64,000 nt of DNA from an uncultured Solobacterium sp. (GTDB lineage: Bacteria; Bacillota_I; Bacilli_A; Erysipelotrichales; Erysipelotrichaceae). Of the stretch, positions 52,767-64,000 are shown in pieces (position 1 is the stretch's first letter; each line of letters begins with the position of its first letter). The notes beneath the pieces are model-generated. The model searched no databases and was not told the DNA's origin. It worked only from the letters and a program-made list of their open reading frames with translations. The translations under genes were made by a program, and so were the position numbers. The stretch spans positions 4,835 to 68,834 of the forward strand of contig CALHUY010000052.1 in the NCBI GenBank assembly GCA_938039295.1, given 5' to 3'.

Positions 52767-53402
52767 ATGAAATACACAGATGTAGTATCAAACGTGAATG
52801 TCTATGGAATGGATTCGGCAGTTATGGGTTCAAAATATCCTATGGCAGTTGATTTAACAAAAGTAGATGGAACAATTGTTCCACGTACACACGCACTAGC
52901 AAACGCAAAACCAGGAAGTGGACATGATAACTTCTTAAATGGAATCATCGTACAGTTCGACCTCACATTTACAAATAAGGCATGGGTTGAAGCAGAACGC
53001 TATCATTTCCTAGATTTTATTAGTTCACAGTCTACAATGCACCGTATCACAAAGTTCAACTTAGATGAGGTGTATATCTCTTATACAGATCCACGAATTA
53101 TCGAAATCATGAAAGAAAAGGTTAATTCCTATAATGAATTAACACAGAAGATTTCTGATAAAAAAATAGCTGGAGAAGATGTAACAGAATTAAATGAAGA
53201 AGCGAAAGTAAAATATCTTGAGATTCTCTACTCTAATCCAGCAGGTTTTAGAATTACTGCACGTATGACAACAAACTACCGTCAGCTCAAGACAATTTAT
53301 GCGCAGCGCAAGACACATCGCTTACCAGAATGGCGTGCATTCTGCGATTGGGTAGAGACATTACCTAACGCATCATTTATTGTAAATAGCGACTTAAAAT
53401 AA
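52767..53402 (+). CDS. Hypothetical protein, possibly ThyX-like
   Basis: A 211-residue protein not firmly recognised. Two parts recall flavin-dependent thymidylate synthase ThyX: AERYHFLDFISSQSTMHRIT (cf. its RHRxxS region) and TTNYRQLKTIYAQRKTHRL then PEWRAFCDWVETLP (cf. the late TxNxRxLxHF region). The classic RHRxxS box itself is not present. AAGGAAG and a three-base gap tie it to mnmG. ThyX and MnmG share methylene-THF and flavin, which fits the neighbourhood but is inference; a phage-derived relative is the alternative. Confidence 0.7.
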   Translation: MKYTDVVSNVNVYGMDSAVMGSKYPMAVDLTKVDGTIVPRTHALANAKPGSGHDNFLNGIIVQFDLTFTNKAWVEAERYHFLDFISSQSTMHRITKFNLDEVYISYTDPRIIEIMKEKVNSYNELTQKISDKKIAGEDVTELNEEAKVKYLEILYSNPAGFRITARMTTNYRQLKTIYAQRKTHRLPEWRAFCDWVETLPNASFIVNSDLK

Positions 53403-53417
53403 GGCGTATCTACAATT

Positions 53418-53511
53418 TGTGGAAAACTATTTTATCCACAAATAATACAAAACATCTATAAATTGTGGAAAAACAAACTATCCACAATTGTGGAGAAAAA
53501 AGTTATCAACA
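53418..53511. other. DnaA-box cluster between the ThyX-like gene and rsmG
   Basis: One perfect box TTATCCACA at 53432-53440 and five one-mismatch boxes at 53418 (minus), 53464 (minus), 53478, 53489 (minus) and 53503, all within 94 bases. The back-to-back pair at 53478-53497 copies the arrangement of the oriC palindrome at 33747-33766. No coding region is credible here. It lies about 19 kb from oriC. Confidence 0.8.
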
Positions 53512-53521
53512 TATTTTCATC

Positions 53522-53550
53522 TTTCACAGGGGACGTGATGGTGATAGAAT
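53522..53550 (+). promoter_or_regulatory. Promoter of rsmG-noc-parAB
   Basis: -35 TTTCAC (53522-53527), 17-base spacer, extended -10 TGATAGAAT ending at 53550. It fixes the rsmG start at 53567 rather than further upstream. Confidence 0.62.
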
Positions 53551-53566
53551 AGGTCACACAGAGATT

Positions 53567-54265
53567 ATGACAATACAAGAACTCATAGAAAAAGCAGCAG
53601 AGCTACAAATTTCATTGTCAGAAACACAGGTGAAACAGCTTGAACAATACGCCCAACTTTTGGTTGAGTGGAACGAGAAAATGAATCTCACAGCCATCAC
53701 AGAACATGGTGAAATCTTAGAGAAACATTTCTATGATTCTATATTGCCATTAGGAAAAGGGAAGATCTTTGGAAAAGTAGCAGATGTTGGAACTGGAGCG
53801 GGGTTTCCAGGGTTGGTTTGGAAAATCGTCAAACCAGAATTAGATGTGTCACTGATTGAACCAACTGGGAAACGGTGCACATTCTTACAAGAAGTAATGA
53901 ATCAACTGCATTTAGAAAACATCCATGTTTATAACACACGTGCAGAAGAACAGGTTAAAACAGACCGTGAATTGTACGATGTGGTAACTGCTAGAGCAGT
54001 CGCAAACTTACGAGTCTTATCCGAATTATGCATTCCACTAGTCAAAGTAAATGGACTATTTCTAGCGATGAAGGGTATGCAAGGTAATGCGGAAGCGGAA
54101 GAAGCAGCACATGCGACCAAGGTGCTTGGTGTAGAGCTAGAAGAAACACAGGATACATCTTTATATACAGGAGATATGCGAGTGAACTTATACTACCGCA
54201 AAGTAAGTCACACGCCACAACAATATCCACGCAATTACGGGCAAATAAAAAAGAAGCCTTTATAA
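53567..54265 (+). CDS. rsmG: 16S rRNA (guanine527-N7)-methyltransferase RsmG (GidB)
   Basis: A 232-residue SAM methyltransferase. SAM motif VADVGTGAGFPGLVWKIV, then LIEPTGKRCTFLQEV, VTARAVANL and AMKGMQGNAE. N-terminus NLTAITEHGEILEKHFYDSI is diagnostic. The ATG at 53567 is chosen because the in-frame sequence before it runs through the DnaA-box cluster and promoter. The expected neighbours mnmG and noc surround it. Confidence 0.95.
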   Translation: MTIQELIEKAAELQISLSETQVKQLEQYAQLLVEWNEKMNLTAITEHGEILEKHFYDSILPLGKGKIFGKVADVGTGAGFPGLVWKIVKPELDVSLIEPTGKRCTFLQEVMNQLHLENIHVYNTRAEEQVKTDRELYDVVTARAVANLRVLSELCIPLVKVNGLFLAMKGMQGNAEAEEAAHATKVLGVELEETQDTSLYTGDMRVNLYYRKVSHTPQQYPRNYGQIKKKPL

Positions 54266-54276
54266 GGGAGGGTTAT

Positions 54277-55086
54277 ATGCCAAGTATTTTAAGTATATTT
54301 GATCGAAAAGATACAAATCGTATTGTAGATATCCCAACGGAAAAAATTGTTCCATCAAGATATCAACCACGATTAGTGTTTGATGAAGAAGCTTTACGTG
54401 AATTAGCACTATCAATTAAAGAGAATGGATTAATTCAACCAATTACAGTTCGAAAGGTGAACGATATATACGAAATTATCACGGGGGAAAGAAGATTCCG
54501 TGCATGTAAGATGATTGGTTTTAAGGAAGTGCCATGTTACATCATGTCACCAAATGAAAACCAGGCTGCACAGATGGCCCTCGTTGAAAATATCCAACGT
54601 GAGAATTTAACTGCCATTGAAGAAGCGAAAAGTTACTTACAAATCATGCGTCAATCTGGTTTAACACAAGAACAGGTTGCACAAAAAGTAGGTAAGTCAC
54701 AATCTGCAGTAGCCAATAAGATTCGCTTATTAAATTTACCAATTGAAATTCAGGAAGCGGTCATGGAATCAAAGATTACGGAACGCCATGCTCGTGCACT
54801 ATTGACGGTACCAAGCGATAGACAAAAAGAAGTGTTCCATCATATAGTCGCAGCTGAATTTAATGTAAGACAAACTGAAGATTTTATCGCAAGTCTAGAT
54901 GATGTTCCTAAGAAGAAACATACACGTCAAAAGACAAAGGGTTTCTCAAGAAATACACAGATTGCGGTAAATACAATTCATCAAAGTATCAAGATGATTC
55001 ATAAAATGGGCATTCAAGCAAAAGTAGAAACGGAAGATAGACCAGACGAAGTATGCATGATCATCCGTTTCCCGAAGAATTCATAA
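54277..55086 (+). CDS. noc: Nucleoid occlusion protein Noc (ParB family)
   Basis: A 269-residue ParB-type CTPase. A short amphipathic N-terminus MPSILSIFD could bind membrane, as in Noc. CTP motifs GERRFRA and ENIQRENL are present, then the helix-turn-helix LTQEQVAQKVGKSQSAVANKIR. Gene order rsmG-noc-parA-parB equals the Bacillus layout, where Noc prevents division over nucleoids. I found no good ATTTCCCGGGAAAT-type Noc site in the window. Confidence 0.88.
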   Translation: MPSILSIFDRKDTNRIVDIPTEKIVPSRYQPRLVFDEEALRELALSIKENGLIQPITVRKVNDIYEIITGERRFRACKMIGFKEVPCYIMSPNENQAAQMALVENIQRENLTAIEEAKSYLQIMRQSGLTQEQVAQKVGKSQSAVANKIRLLNLPIEIQEAVMESKITERHARALLTVPSDRQKEVFHHIVAAEFNVRQTEDFIASLDDVPKKKHTRQKTKGFSRNTQIAVNTIHQSIKMIHKMGIQAKVETEDRPDEVCMIIRFPKNS

Positions 55087-55098
55087 GGGAGAAGTATT

Positions 55099-55878
55099 AT
55101 GGGAAAGATCATTGCAATCGCAAACCAAAAGGGTGGTGTAGGTAAAACAACTACATCTATGAACTTAGCGTCAGGTTTATCATATATTGGCAAAAGAGTC
55201 CTATTAGTAGACTTCGATCCACAGGGAAATGCGACGCATGGTATCGGAGCACATAAAGTAGGTTTTGATAAGACGGTATACGACATCTTGATGAGAGATG
55301 AAAATGTAGAAGATGTAAAAGTTACACTACAAATGCCACCACTAGATGTACTACCATCAACCATCGACTTATCTGGTGCAGATGTCGATATGGCACAATA
55401 TGAAACGGGCCGTGAACAACTATTAAAGAGAAAACTAGAAGCGGTGAGAGATCAATATGATTACATCATCATTGACTGTCCACCAGCACTAGGTTTGTTG
55501 AATACAAACGCGTTAACTGCAGCAGATTCTGTGATGATTCCGGTACAGTGTGAATACTTTGCGCTAGAAGGATTGACACAGCTATTAAGTACAATTCGTT
55601 TGGTTCAGAAATTATGGAATCCAAGACTATCTATCGAAGGCGTACTTCTAACAATGTTCGACGTACGTACCAAGTTATCGGTAGAAGTACAACAGGAAGT
55701 ACGTAAATACTTTAAGGAAAAAGTTTACCACTGTTTTATCCCACGAAATGTACGCTTATCAGAAGCTCCATCTCGTGAACAATCAATTTTTGAGTATGAT
55801 ACCCGTTCGGAAGGTGCTCGTGCTTACGCACAACTTGTAAAAGAAGTAGTTACACAAAACGAAAGGATCAAACGATAG
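55099..55878 (+). CDS. parA: Chromosome partitioning ATPase ParA (Soj)
   Basis: A 259-residue deviant-Walker ATPase. P-loop NQKGGVGKTTTSMNLA at 9-24, VLLVDFDPQGNAT and IIIDCPPALGLL follow, and the C-terminal region carries SEAPSREQSIFEYD. It controls segregation with ParB and, in Bacillus, DnaA activity. GGGAG precedes the ATG; it is coupled in series with noc and parB. Confidence 0.95.
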   Translation: MGKIIAIANQKGGVGKTTTSMNLASGLSYIGKRVLLVDFDPQGNATHGIGAHKVGFDKTVYDILMRDENVEDVKVTLQMPPLDVLPSTIDLSGADVDMAQYETGREQLLKRKLEAVRDQYDYIIIDCPPALGLLNTNALTAADSVMIPVQCEYFALEGLTQLLSTIRLVQKLWNPRLSIEGVLLTMFDVRTKLSVEVQQEVRKYFKEKVYHCFIPRNVRLSEAPSREQSIFEYDTRSEGARAYAQLVKEVVTQNERIKR

Positions 55879-55881
55879 AAA

Positions 55882-56775
55882 ATGGCAGAAAAAAAACAAA
55901 AAGGCTTAGGACGTGGTTTAGATTCTATCTTCGGATCGAATGTAGAGCAGTTCCTTGACGATATTCAAAGTAGCGCAAAGGAAGTGCCAGGCAGAAGAGA
56001 AGTAGAAATCGCAATTGAAGAAATTAGGCCAAATCCTTATCAGCCAAGAAAAGAATTTGATCAAACTGCGTTAAATGAATTGGCAGATTCTATTCGTACA
56101 CACGGAATCTTTACACCATTACTCGTACGCAAGAGTGTCAGTGGTTATGACTTAATCACTGGTGAAAGACGTTTGCGTGCTGCGAAGATTGCTGGACTTA
56201 AGGTTGTACCTGCAATTTCTGTAGATTTTACAGAAGAACAGATGATGGAAATTGCCATCTTAGAAAATGTACAACGTGAAGACTTAAACGCAATTGAAGA
56301 AGCCGCAGCCTATGACTCACTTGTAAAAAAACTAGGCTATACACAAGAAAAACTAGCAGAGAGAGTTGGTAAATCTCGTGAATATTGTGCAAATATTATG
56401 AGACTCTTAAAACTTCCTTCTGAGATTCAAAAATTAGTCGTAGATAAAAGACTAGCAATGGGACATGTTCGTCCATTACTGGGCTTAAAAGATGAGATGG
56501 AAATGCTTGATGCGGCTGAGAAAATCATGAAGGAAAAGATGTCTGTTCGTGAAGTAGAAGCCTACGTTAGAGATATTAATGCAGAAGAAGAAAAACCAAA
56601 CAAAACAAAACCAGAAAAGAAACGTGACCCAATCATCCACGATTTAGAACATCAGATTTCTGTGAAGCTTGGCACGAAGGTAACAATTCAGAACAAGAAA
56701 CTCACAATTCGATATACGGATACAGAGGATTTAAACCGTATCTTAGAGATATTGAATTGCTTGGATGAAGGCTAA
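55882..56775 (+). CDS. parB: Chromosome partitioning protein ParB (Spo0J)
   Basis: A 297-residue CTP-dependent clamp that loads at parS and spreads. N-terminus KKQKGLGRGLDSIFG is the ParA-stimulating tail; GERRLRAAKIAG and LENVQREDLNAIEEA are the CTP motifs; helix-turn-helix YTQEKLAERVGKSREYCAN and a C-terminal dimer region (about 250-297) follow. Its likely sites are the two parS palindromes at 43.5 and 45 kb. Confidence 0.95.
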   Translation: MAEKKQKGLGRGLDSIFGSNVEQFLDDIQSSAKEVPGRREVEIAIEEIRPNPYQPRKEFDQTALNELADSIRTHGIFTPLLVRKSVSGYDLITGERRLRAAKIAGLKVVPAISVDFTEEQMMEIAILENVQREDLNAIEEAAAYDSLVKKLGYTQEKLAERVGKSREYCANIMRLLKLPSEIQKLVVDKRLAMGHVRPLLGLKDEMEMLDAAEKIMKEKMSVREVEAYVRDINAEEEKPNKTKPEKKRDPIIHDLEHQISVKLGTKVTIQNKKLTIRYTDTEDLNRILEILNCLDEG

Positions 56776-56779
56776 ATAT

Positions 56780-56801
56780 CGTGAAAATAATACTTTTCAC
56801 G
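56780..56801. repeat. 8-bp inverted repeat between parB and the ATP synthase operon
   Basis: CGTGAAAA, six-base loop, TTTTCACG. No T tract follows, so it is more an operator or weak hairpin than a terminator; it overlaps the likely -35. Confidence 0.55.
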
Positions 56802-56825
56802 CATACTTTAAAAAAGGAATATAAT
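56796..56825 (+). promoter_or_regulatory. Candidate promoter of the atp operon
   Basis: -35 TTCACG (56796-56801), 18-base spacer, -10 TATAAT (56820-56825), 22 bases before the atpI start; the -35 lies in the right arm of the inverted repeat. Confidence 0.55.
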
Positions 56826-56846
56826 GCAAGTAGTTGGAAATAGAAA

Positions 56847-57185
56847 ATGACAAATTATTCTTGGAAAATATACTATGCATTCGTTCTGATTAGTTTTGTT
56901 TTCTTGCCGTTTCACTGGCAATGGACGACAGGTTGGTTGTTGGGATCATTAGCCGCATTCATTATTTATAAAAGAACAGAGAATTTCGCAAGACAAGTAG
57001 TAAGTATGCAGTCCTCATTTGGAACATACGGAAACTTCGCTATCAATTATTTCTTGATGGCAGCAGTACTAGTAGTCAGTGCAGTCTTTCCGCAATATCT
57101 CAACGTTCTAACATGCGCAATTGGTCTTTCAACAATTAAATTAGCAATTATATTTCATGTGGCAGTCATAGAGAGAGGACGGTGA
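56847..57185 (+). CDS. atpI: ATP synthase subunit I (AtpI-like)
   Basis: A 112-residue membrane protein with four predicted helices: the first around residues 8-24, the second around 30-42, and two more after residue 62. It occupies the usual atpI position before atpB and helps assemble the c ring or magnesium transport in other species. Sequence is poorly conserved, so identity rests on position and topology. The ribosome site is weak. Confidence 0.75.
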   Translation: MTNYSWKIYYAFVLISFVFLPFHWQWTTGWLLGSLAAFIIYKRTENFARQVVSMQSSFGTYGNFAINYFLMAAVLVVSAVFPQYLNVLTCAIGLSTIKLAIIFHVAVIERGR

Positions 57186-57189
57186 AGAC

Positions 57190-57894
57190 ATGACAATACA
57201 ATCGGACGTATATGTAATTATTCTGATTACAATCGTCCTAGCAATCGCGATGATATTATTGTCAAAGAAAATCGAAAAGGCAGATCCATTAGAAAAACCA
57301 AAAGGTATCGTCGTACCGGTTGTACTTGCGACAGAGGCAGTATATAAAACGGTACGCACAAATGTAGGTAAGAAAGTAGCCGGTAAACTAACACCATATA
57401 TCTTAACTTTATGGTTATACATCTTTGTTAGTAACACAATCTCGCTATTTGGATTAAGTTCACCGACAGCTAACTTTAGTGTAACGATTACACTGGCATT
57501 CCTGACATGGCTTATGATTCAGGTTGCACAGTTAAAATACGGTGGCTTAAAAGCTTACATGCATGCATTTTTAGAACCAATAGCGCCGATGTTACCAATG
57601 AACATCATCGGTAAGTTCTCAACAATGTTATCAATGGCATTACGTCTATTCGGTAATATCACCTGTGGTTCTATTATGATGTCCCTTGTATATATGGGGA
57701 CAGCAAATCTATCCAATGCAATAGCAGGGCTAGTCGGTATCCAAGGAAATGTATTTAATTTCATGGCACCAATTATCGCTCCAGTATTACACATGTATTT
57801 CGATTTATTTGCAGGTTTTATTCAAACATTGGTATTTGTCACTTTGACAATCGTACTTTTAGGAAACGATATTCCTGAAGAAGAAAAAATTTAA
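57190..57894 (+). CDS. atpB: ATP synthase subunit a
   Basis: A 234-residue membrane subunit forming the ion half-channels. The essential arginine lies in MALRLFGNITCG, preceded by NIIGKFSTML. The late helix has VLHMYFDLFAGFIQTLVF. The N-terminal part is divergent. It faces the c ring described below. Confidence 0.94.
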   Translation: MTIQSDVYVIILITIVLAIAMILLSKKIEKADPLEKPKGIVVPVVLATEAVYKTVRTNVGKKVAGKLTPYILTLWLYIFVSNTISLFGLSSPTANFSVTITLAFLTWLMIQVAQLKYGGLKAYMHAFLEPIAPMLPMNIIGKFSTMLSMALRLFGNITCGSIMMSLVYMGTANLSNAIAGLVGIQGNVFNFMAPIIAPVLHMYFDLFAGFIQTLVFVTLTIVLLGNDIPEEEKI

Positions 57895-57910
57895 AAAAGG
57901 AGAAAAATTT

Positions 57911-58135
57911 ATGGAAAAGGGTTTAATCGCAATTGGTGCAGGTATCGCAGTATTTACAGGTTTCTTAACAGGTTTAGGTGAAGGTACAGTAGCCGCTCAC
58001 GCATGTGACGCTATTGGTAAGAATCCAGAAGCAGAATCAAAGATTCGTTCAACAATGATTTTAGGTATCGCTTTATCTGAAACATGTGCTATTTACGGTT
58101 TGTTAGTTTCTATTCTTCTCATTTTCGTATACTAA
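57911..58135 (+). CDS. atpE: ATP synthase subunit c, two-carboxylate type
   Basis: A 74-residue hairpin of two membrane helices. Helix 1 carries Glu24 in GLGEGTVAA, helix 2 the ion-binding Glu57 in ALSETCAIYG, with Thr58 and Tyr62 at the sodium-ligand positions. Compared with the sodium-binding Ilyobacter ring (Gln32, Glu65, Ser66, Tyr70), the glutamine is replaced by Glu, as in the two-carboxylate Fusobacterium ring. This points to sodium coupling, as inference. AAAAGGAG precedes the ATG. Confidence 0.95.
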   Translation: MEKGLIAIGAGIAVFTGFLTGLGEGTVAAHACDAIGKNPEAESKIRSTMILGIALSETCAIYGLLVSILLIFVY

Positions 58136-58154
58136 TTGAGGCTTTCGGGTAACT

Positions 58155-58656
58155 ATGGAAGTCAATATTGTTGAACAGTTATTTCCAAATGTTTTGACAG
58201 TGTTGGTTCAGCTATGTAGTACATTCGTATTATTTCTGATTGCTAAGATTTTCTTATGGCCATCCGTAAAGAAATTCTTAGATGCTAGAGCAGAAAAGAT
58301 GCAAGAAGAACTTGCATTAAGCCAACAAGCAAAAGAAGAGGCTTTGGCAGATCGTAAGGTTGCTTTAGAGCAATTGAATACTGCATCTGCAAAATCAGAG
58401 GAAATCGTAAGTGCTGCAATTCAGCAGGCAAAACAGGAAAAGAAACAAATCCTTGCACAGGCTGATAAAGAAGCTGCAGCTGTAAAACAGCGCGCACAAG
58501 AACAGATCGAAGCAGAACGTAGAGAGATGTACGCATCCATGAAGAAGGAAATGGTCGATGTCGCATTCAGTGCAGCCGGTAAGTTAATTGGCGAACGTGA
58601 AGGCGAGAAGGTTGACCGTCAGGCAATTGATGCGTTCGTAAAGGAAGCGGTTAGCG

Positions 58657-58667
<11 letters not shown>
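58155..58667 (+). CDS. atpF: ATP synthase subunit b
   Basis: A 170-residue stator subunit: one N-terminal membrane helix (about 12-34) then a long Ala/Glu/Lys/Gln-rich coiled coil (DARAEKMQEELALSQQAK onward) that reaches the delta subunit. Overlaps atpH by 11 bases. A weak ribosome site. Confidence 0.93.
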
Positions 58668-60725
<2,058 letters not shown>

Positions 60726-60726
60726 G

Positions 60727-61581
60727 ATGGCACAATCCAGACAGGCTTTGCGTAGCAGAATTAAGTCTGTCAACTCCACCAAAAAAATTACAAAAGCGAT
60801 GGAGATGATTGCCAACGCAAAGCTTCTAAAACAAAGAAAAAAGATGGAAGCGAATCGAGAGTATGCACAACGTTTACAAGATACAGTTAATGATATTGTC
60901 GCAAATAACCAAGACGTTGAAAGCAAGTATCTTGTACATCACAAGAACCCACATACAATGACGATTATCTTCTGTTCAGATTTAGGATTGTGTGGTGGAT
61001 ATAACCAGAATGTCTTCAAGTTAGCAAGAGAAACATTGGATCCTGCTGACCCAGTATTCTTAGTTGGAACTGCAATCCATCATCAACTGAAAGAAGCAGG
61101 ATTTAATATCATTAACGAGGAACAAATTTCCTCAGATAAAATCTCATTTGCGGATTTAAAGAAATGTGTTGAGGATGGGGTTGCACGCTATCAGGCAGGT
61201 GAAGTTGGTAAGGTACAGATTTTGTATACAAGATTTGTAAATACAATGACATTTACACCTGAGTTTGATGTGTTACTACCATGTACAATCAAACCAGACC
61301 AAAAGAAGGAAAAAGTCGGAGAACATCAAGAAACACTATTCGAACCAGATCCAGCATCTATCTTGGATAGTTTAATTCCGATGATGATTACTGACGTAAC
61401 TTATTCTGACTGGATGGAATCCACAACCGCAGAACAAGGAAGCCGTCGTGTAGCGATGAAGGCAGCTTCAGATAACGCAGATGAGTTAAGCACAACGCTG
61501 AAACTCGAATACAATAAGGCAAGACAGGCCGCAATTACCCAGGAAATAACGGAAATTGTTGGTGGCTCAAGTGCCGTATAG
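60727..61581 (+). CDS. atpG: ATP synthase subunit gamma
   Basis: A 284-residue central shaft. N-terminal helix RSRIKSVNSTKKITKAMEM, DLGLCGGYNQNVFK, and C-terminal helix SRRVAMKAASDNADEL with NKARQAAITQEITEIVGG. Rotates inside the alpha-beta ring. Begins one base after atpA. Confidence 0.96.
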   Translation: MAQSRQALRSRIKSVNSTKKITKAMEMIANAKLLKQRKKMEANREYAQRLQDTVNDIVANNQDVESKYLVHHKNPHTMTIIFCSDLGLCGGYNQNVFKLARETLDPADPVFLVGTAIHHQLKEAGFNIINEEQISSDKISFADLKKCVEDGVARYQAGEVGKVQILYTRFVNTMTFTPEFDVLLPCTIKPDQKKEKVGEHQETLFEPDPASILDSLIPMMITDVTYSDWMESTTAEQGSRRVAMKAASDNADELSTTLKLEYNKARQAAITQEITEIVGGSSAV

Positions 61582-63383
<1,802 letters not shown>

Positions 63384-63387
63384 AGAG

Positions 63388-63424
63388 AACAGATAATGAG
63401 GATATTCTTCATTATCTGTTTTTT
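63388..63424 (+). terminator. Terminator of the atp operon
   Basis: AACAGATAATGA and TCATTATCTGTT, a 12-bp perfect stem, followed by TTTT. Confidence 0.9.
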
Positions 63425-63429
63425 AGATA

Positions 63430-63438
63430 TGGTATGAT
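63430..63438 (+). promoter_or_regulatory. Extended -10 promoter of the last gene
   Basis: TGGTATGAT (TGn plus TATGAT) just after the atp terminator, about 20 bases before the start codon. Confidence 0.5.
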
Positions 63439-63458
63439 ATGTTCATTGAGGTAACAAT

Positions 63459-63992
63459 ATGATTAAAAAATACTATCAGTCACTAAATAGTTTATTGTAT
63501 GGACCATTCATGACACCGCTTGTATTCCTAGTATTCGCACTCGCATTCTTCTATGAAAAGAAGGGAATTCAAGAGCTACGTTATGCCATGATGATAGGTA
63601 CAGCAATCTTAGGAGTAATCCTCGTGATGTACTATACAAAGAAATTTAAAATATCACGGGCACTAAAATCAATTCATAATATCGAAGAATACGAAAAGGG
63701 CGGTGTGATTGATCGTAGTTGGATTTTAAACGATCGCATGATCGCATGCATTGGATTAGACATGCATGAAGAATCCACCATGGATATCCAAGTTATGAAG
63801 GTAGAAGAAGGTGCACATGGTAAGCTAACCATCTACCTCACAAATAACGAAAAAACCTTCTCACTTAGCTGTCGAGACAAAGGCGAAGCGAGAAGATTTG
63901 CAGGATACTTACAAAAGAGAAATCCAAATATCAAACTAGAAAATATTCAACCAGAAGGTAATGGTACATTACAAGATTTAGGTGCATTATAG
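63459..63992 (+). CDS. Hypothetical membrane protein
   Basis: A 177-residue protein not recognised. Two hydrophobic helices (about 17-32 and 41-58) are followed by a soluble cytoplasmic domain (about 65-177) with alternating strands (MDIQVMKVEE, KLTIYLTNNEKTFSLSC) resembling PH-like or DUF families of membrane proteins. GAGGT precedes the ATG. Complete; the stop is at 63990-63992. Confidence 0.78.
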   Translation: MIKKYYQSLNSLLYGPFMTPLVFLVFALAFFYEKKGIQELRYAMMIGTAILGVILVMYYTKKFKISRALKSIHNIEEYEKGGVIDRSWILNDRMIACIGLDMHEESTMDIQVMKVEEGAHGKLTIYLTNNEKTFSLSCRDKGEARRFAGYLQKRNPNIKLENIQPEGNGTLQDLGAL

Positions 63993-64000
63993 AAAAACTC

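Noticed and set aside
53465..53566. Upstream in-frame extension of rsmG
   Set aside because: It would translate the DnaA-box cluster and promoter; homologues begin near residue MTIQEL at 53567.
55060..55085. TTTCCCGAAG near the end of noc as a Noc-binding site
   Set aside because: It matches only half of the ATTTCCCGGGAAAT palindrome.

Overview
The window suggests a low-GC, strictly anaerobic Bacillota chromosome, most likely of the Erysipelotrichia type. This is inferred from gene content and style: a Fur/PerR regulator with rubrerythrin, AddAB/RexAB, T-box control, Noc plus ParAB, Gram-positive YidC and QueT. The standard genetic code is used. The window spans the replication origin. No insertion sequence, prophage, CRISPR array, tRNA or rRNA was seen.

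Layout. 1-4.6 kb: truncated Fur/PerR gene overlapping rubrerythrin, a YitT membrane protein and an OmpR-type two-component system. 4.6-10.6 kb (minus): addB-addA. 10.8-15 kb: an unknown cytosolic protein, a VanY-like protein, queT (minus) behind a preQ1-I riboswitch, and a Nudix/MetE-like pair (minus). 15.3-18.9 kb: a phosphonate-type ABC operon. 19-22.3 kb: phosphatase, nucleotidase and hydrolase genes. 22.3-28 kb (minus): the classic pth-mfd-rqcP-divIC block preceded by an unknown anchored protein. 28.1-31.1 kb: a second VanY-like protein, then rpmH-rnpA-yidC-jag. 31.3-33.3 kb: an EIIC-like permease with a ketopantoate-reductase-like enzyme. 33.6-43 kb: oriC, dnaA, dnaN, yaaA, recF, gyrB, gyrA. 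42.9-48.3 kb: a histone-H1-like protein (minus), T-box serS, SRP RNA, tadA, dnaX, ebfC, recR. 48.3-56.8 kb: fhs, an unknown gene, mnmG, an unknown ThyX-like gene, a DnaA-box cluster, rsmG, noc, parA, parB. 56.8-63.4 kb: the complete F-type ATP synthase operon. The window ends with a small membrane protein.

How it works together. The core is origin biology: DnaA boxes on both sides of dnaA, initiator, clamp, gyrase and ParA/ParB/Noc. Two perfect parS palindromes flank serS. One lies inside its T-box leader and the other forms its terminator hairpin, so centromere DNA is also RNA regulatory structure. A third DnaA-box cluster sits before rsmG, about 19 kb from oriC.

Other notable points: two VanY-family proteins that both lack active-site residues; an ATP synthase c subunit with a two-carboxylate, probably sodium-binding, signature; a glycine at the GyrA quinolone-resistance position; and a folate-linked gene run (fhs, mnmG and a ThyX-like protein). 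Functions are read from motifs and gene order only; no database search was possible.
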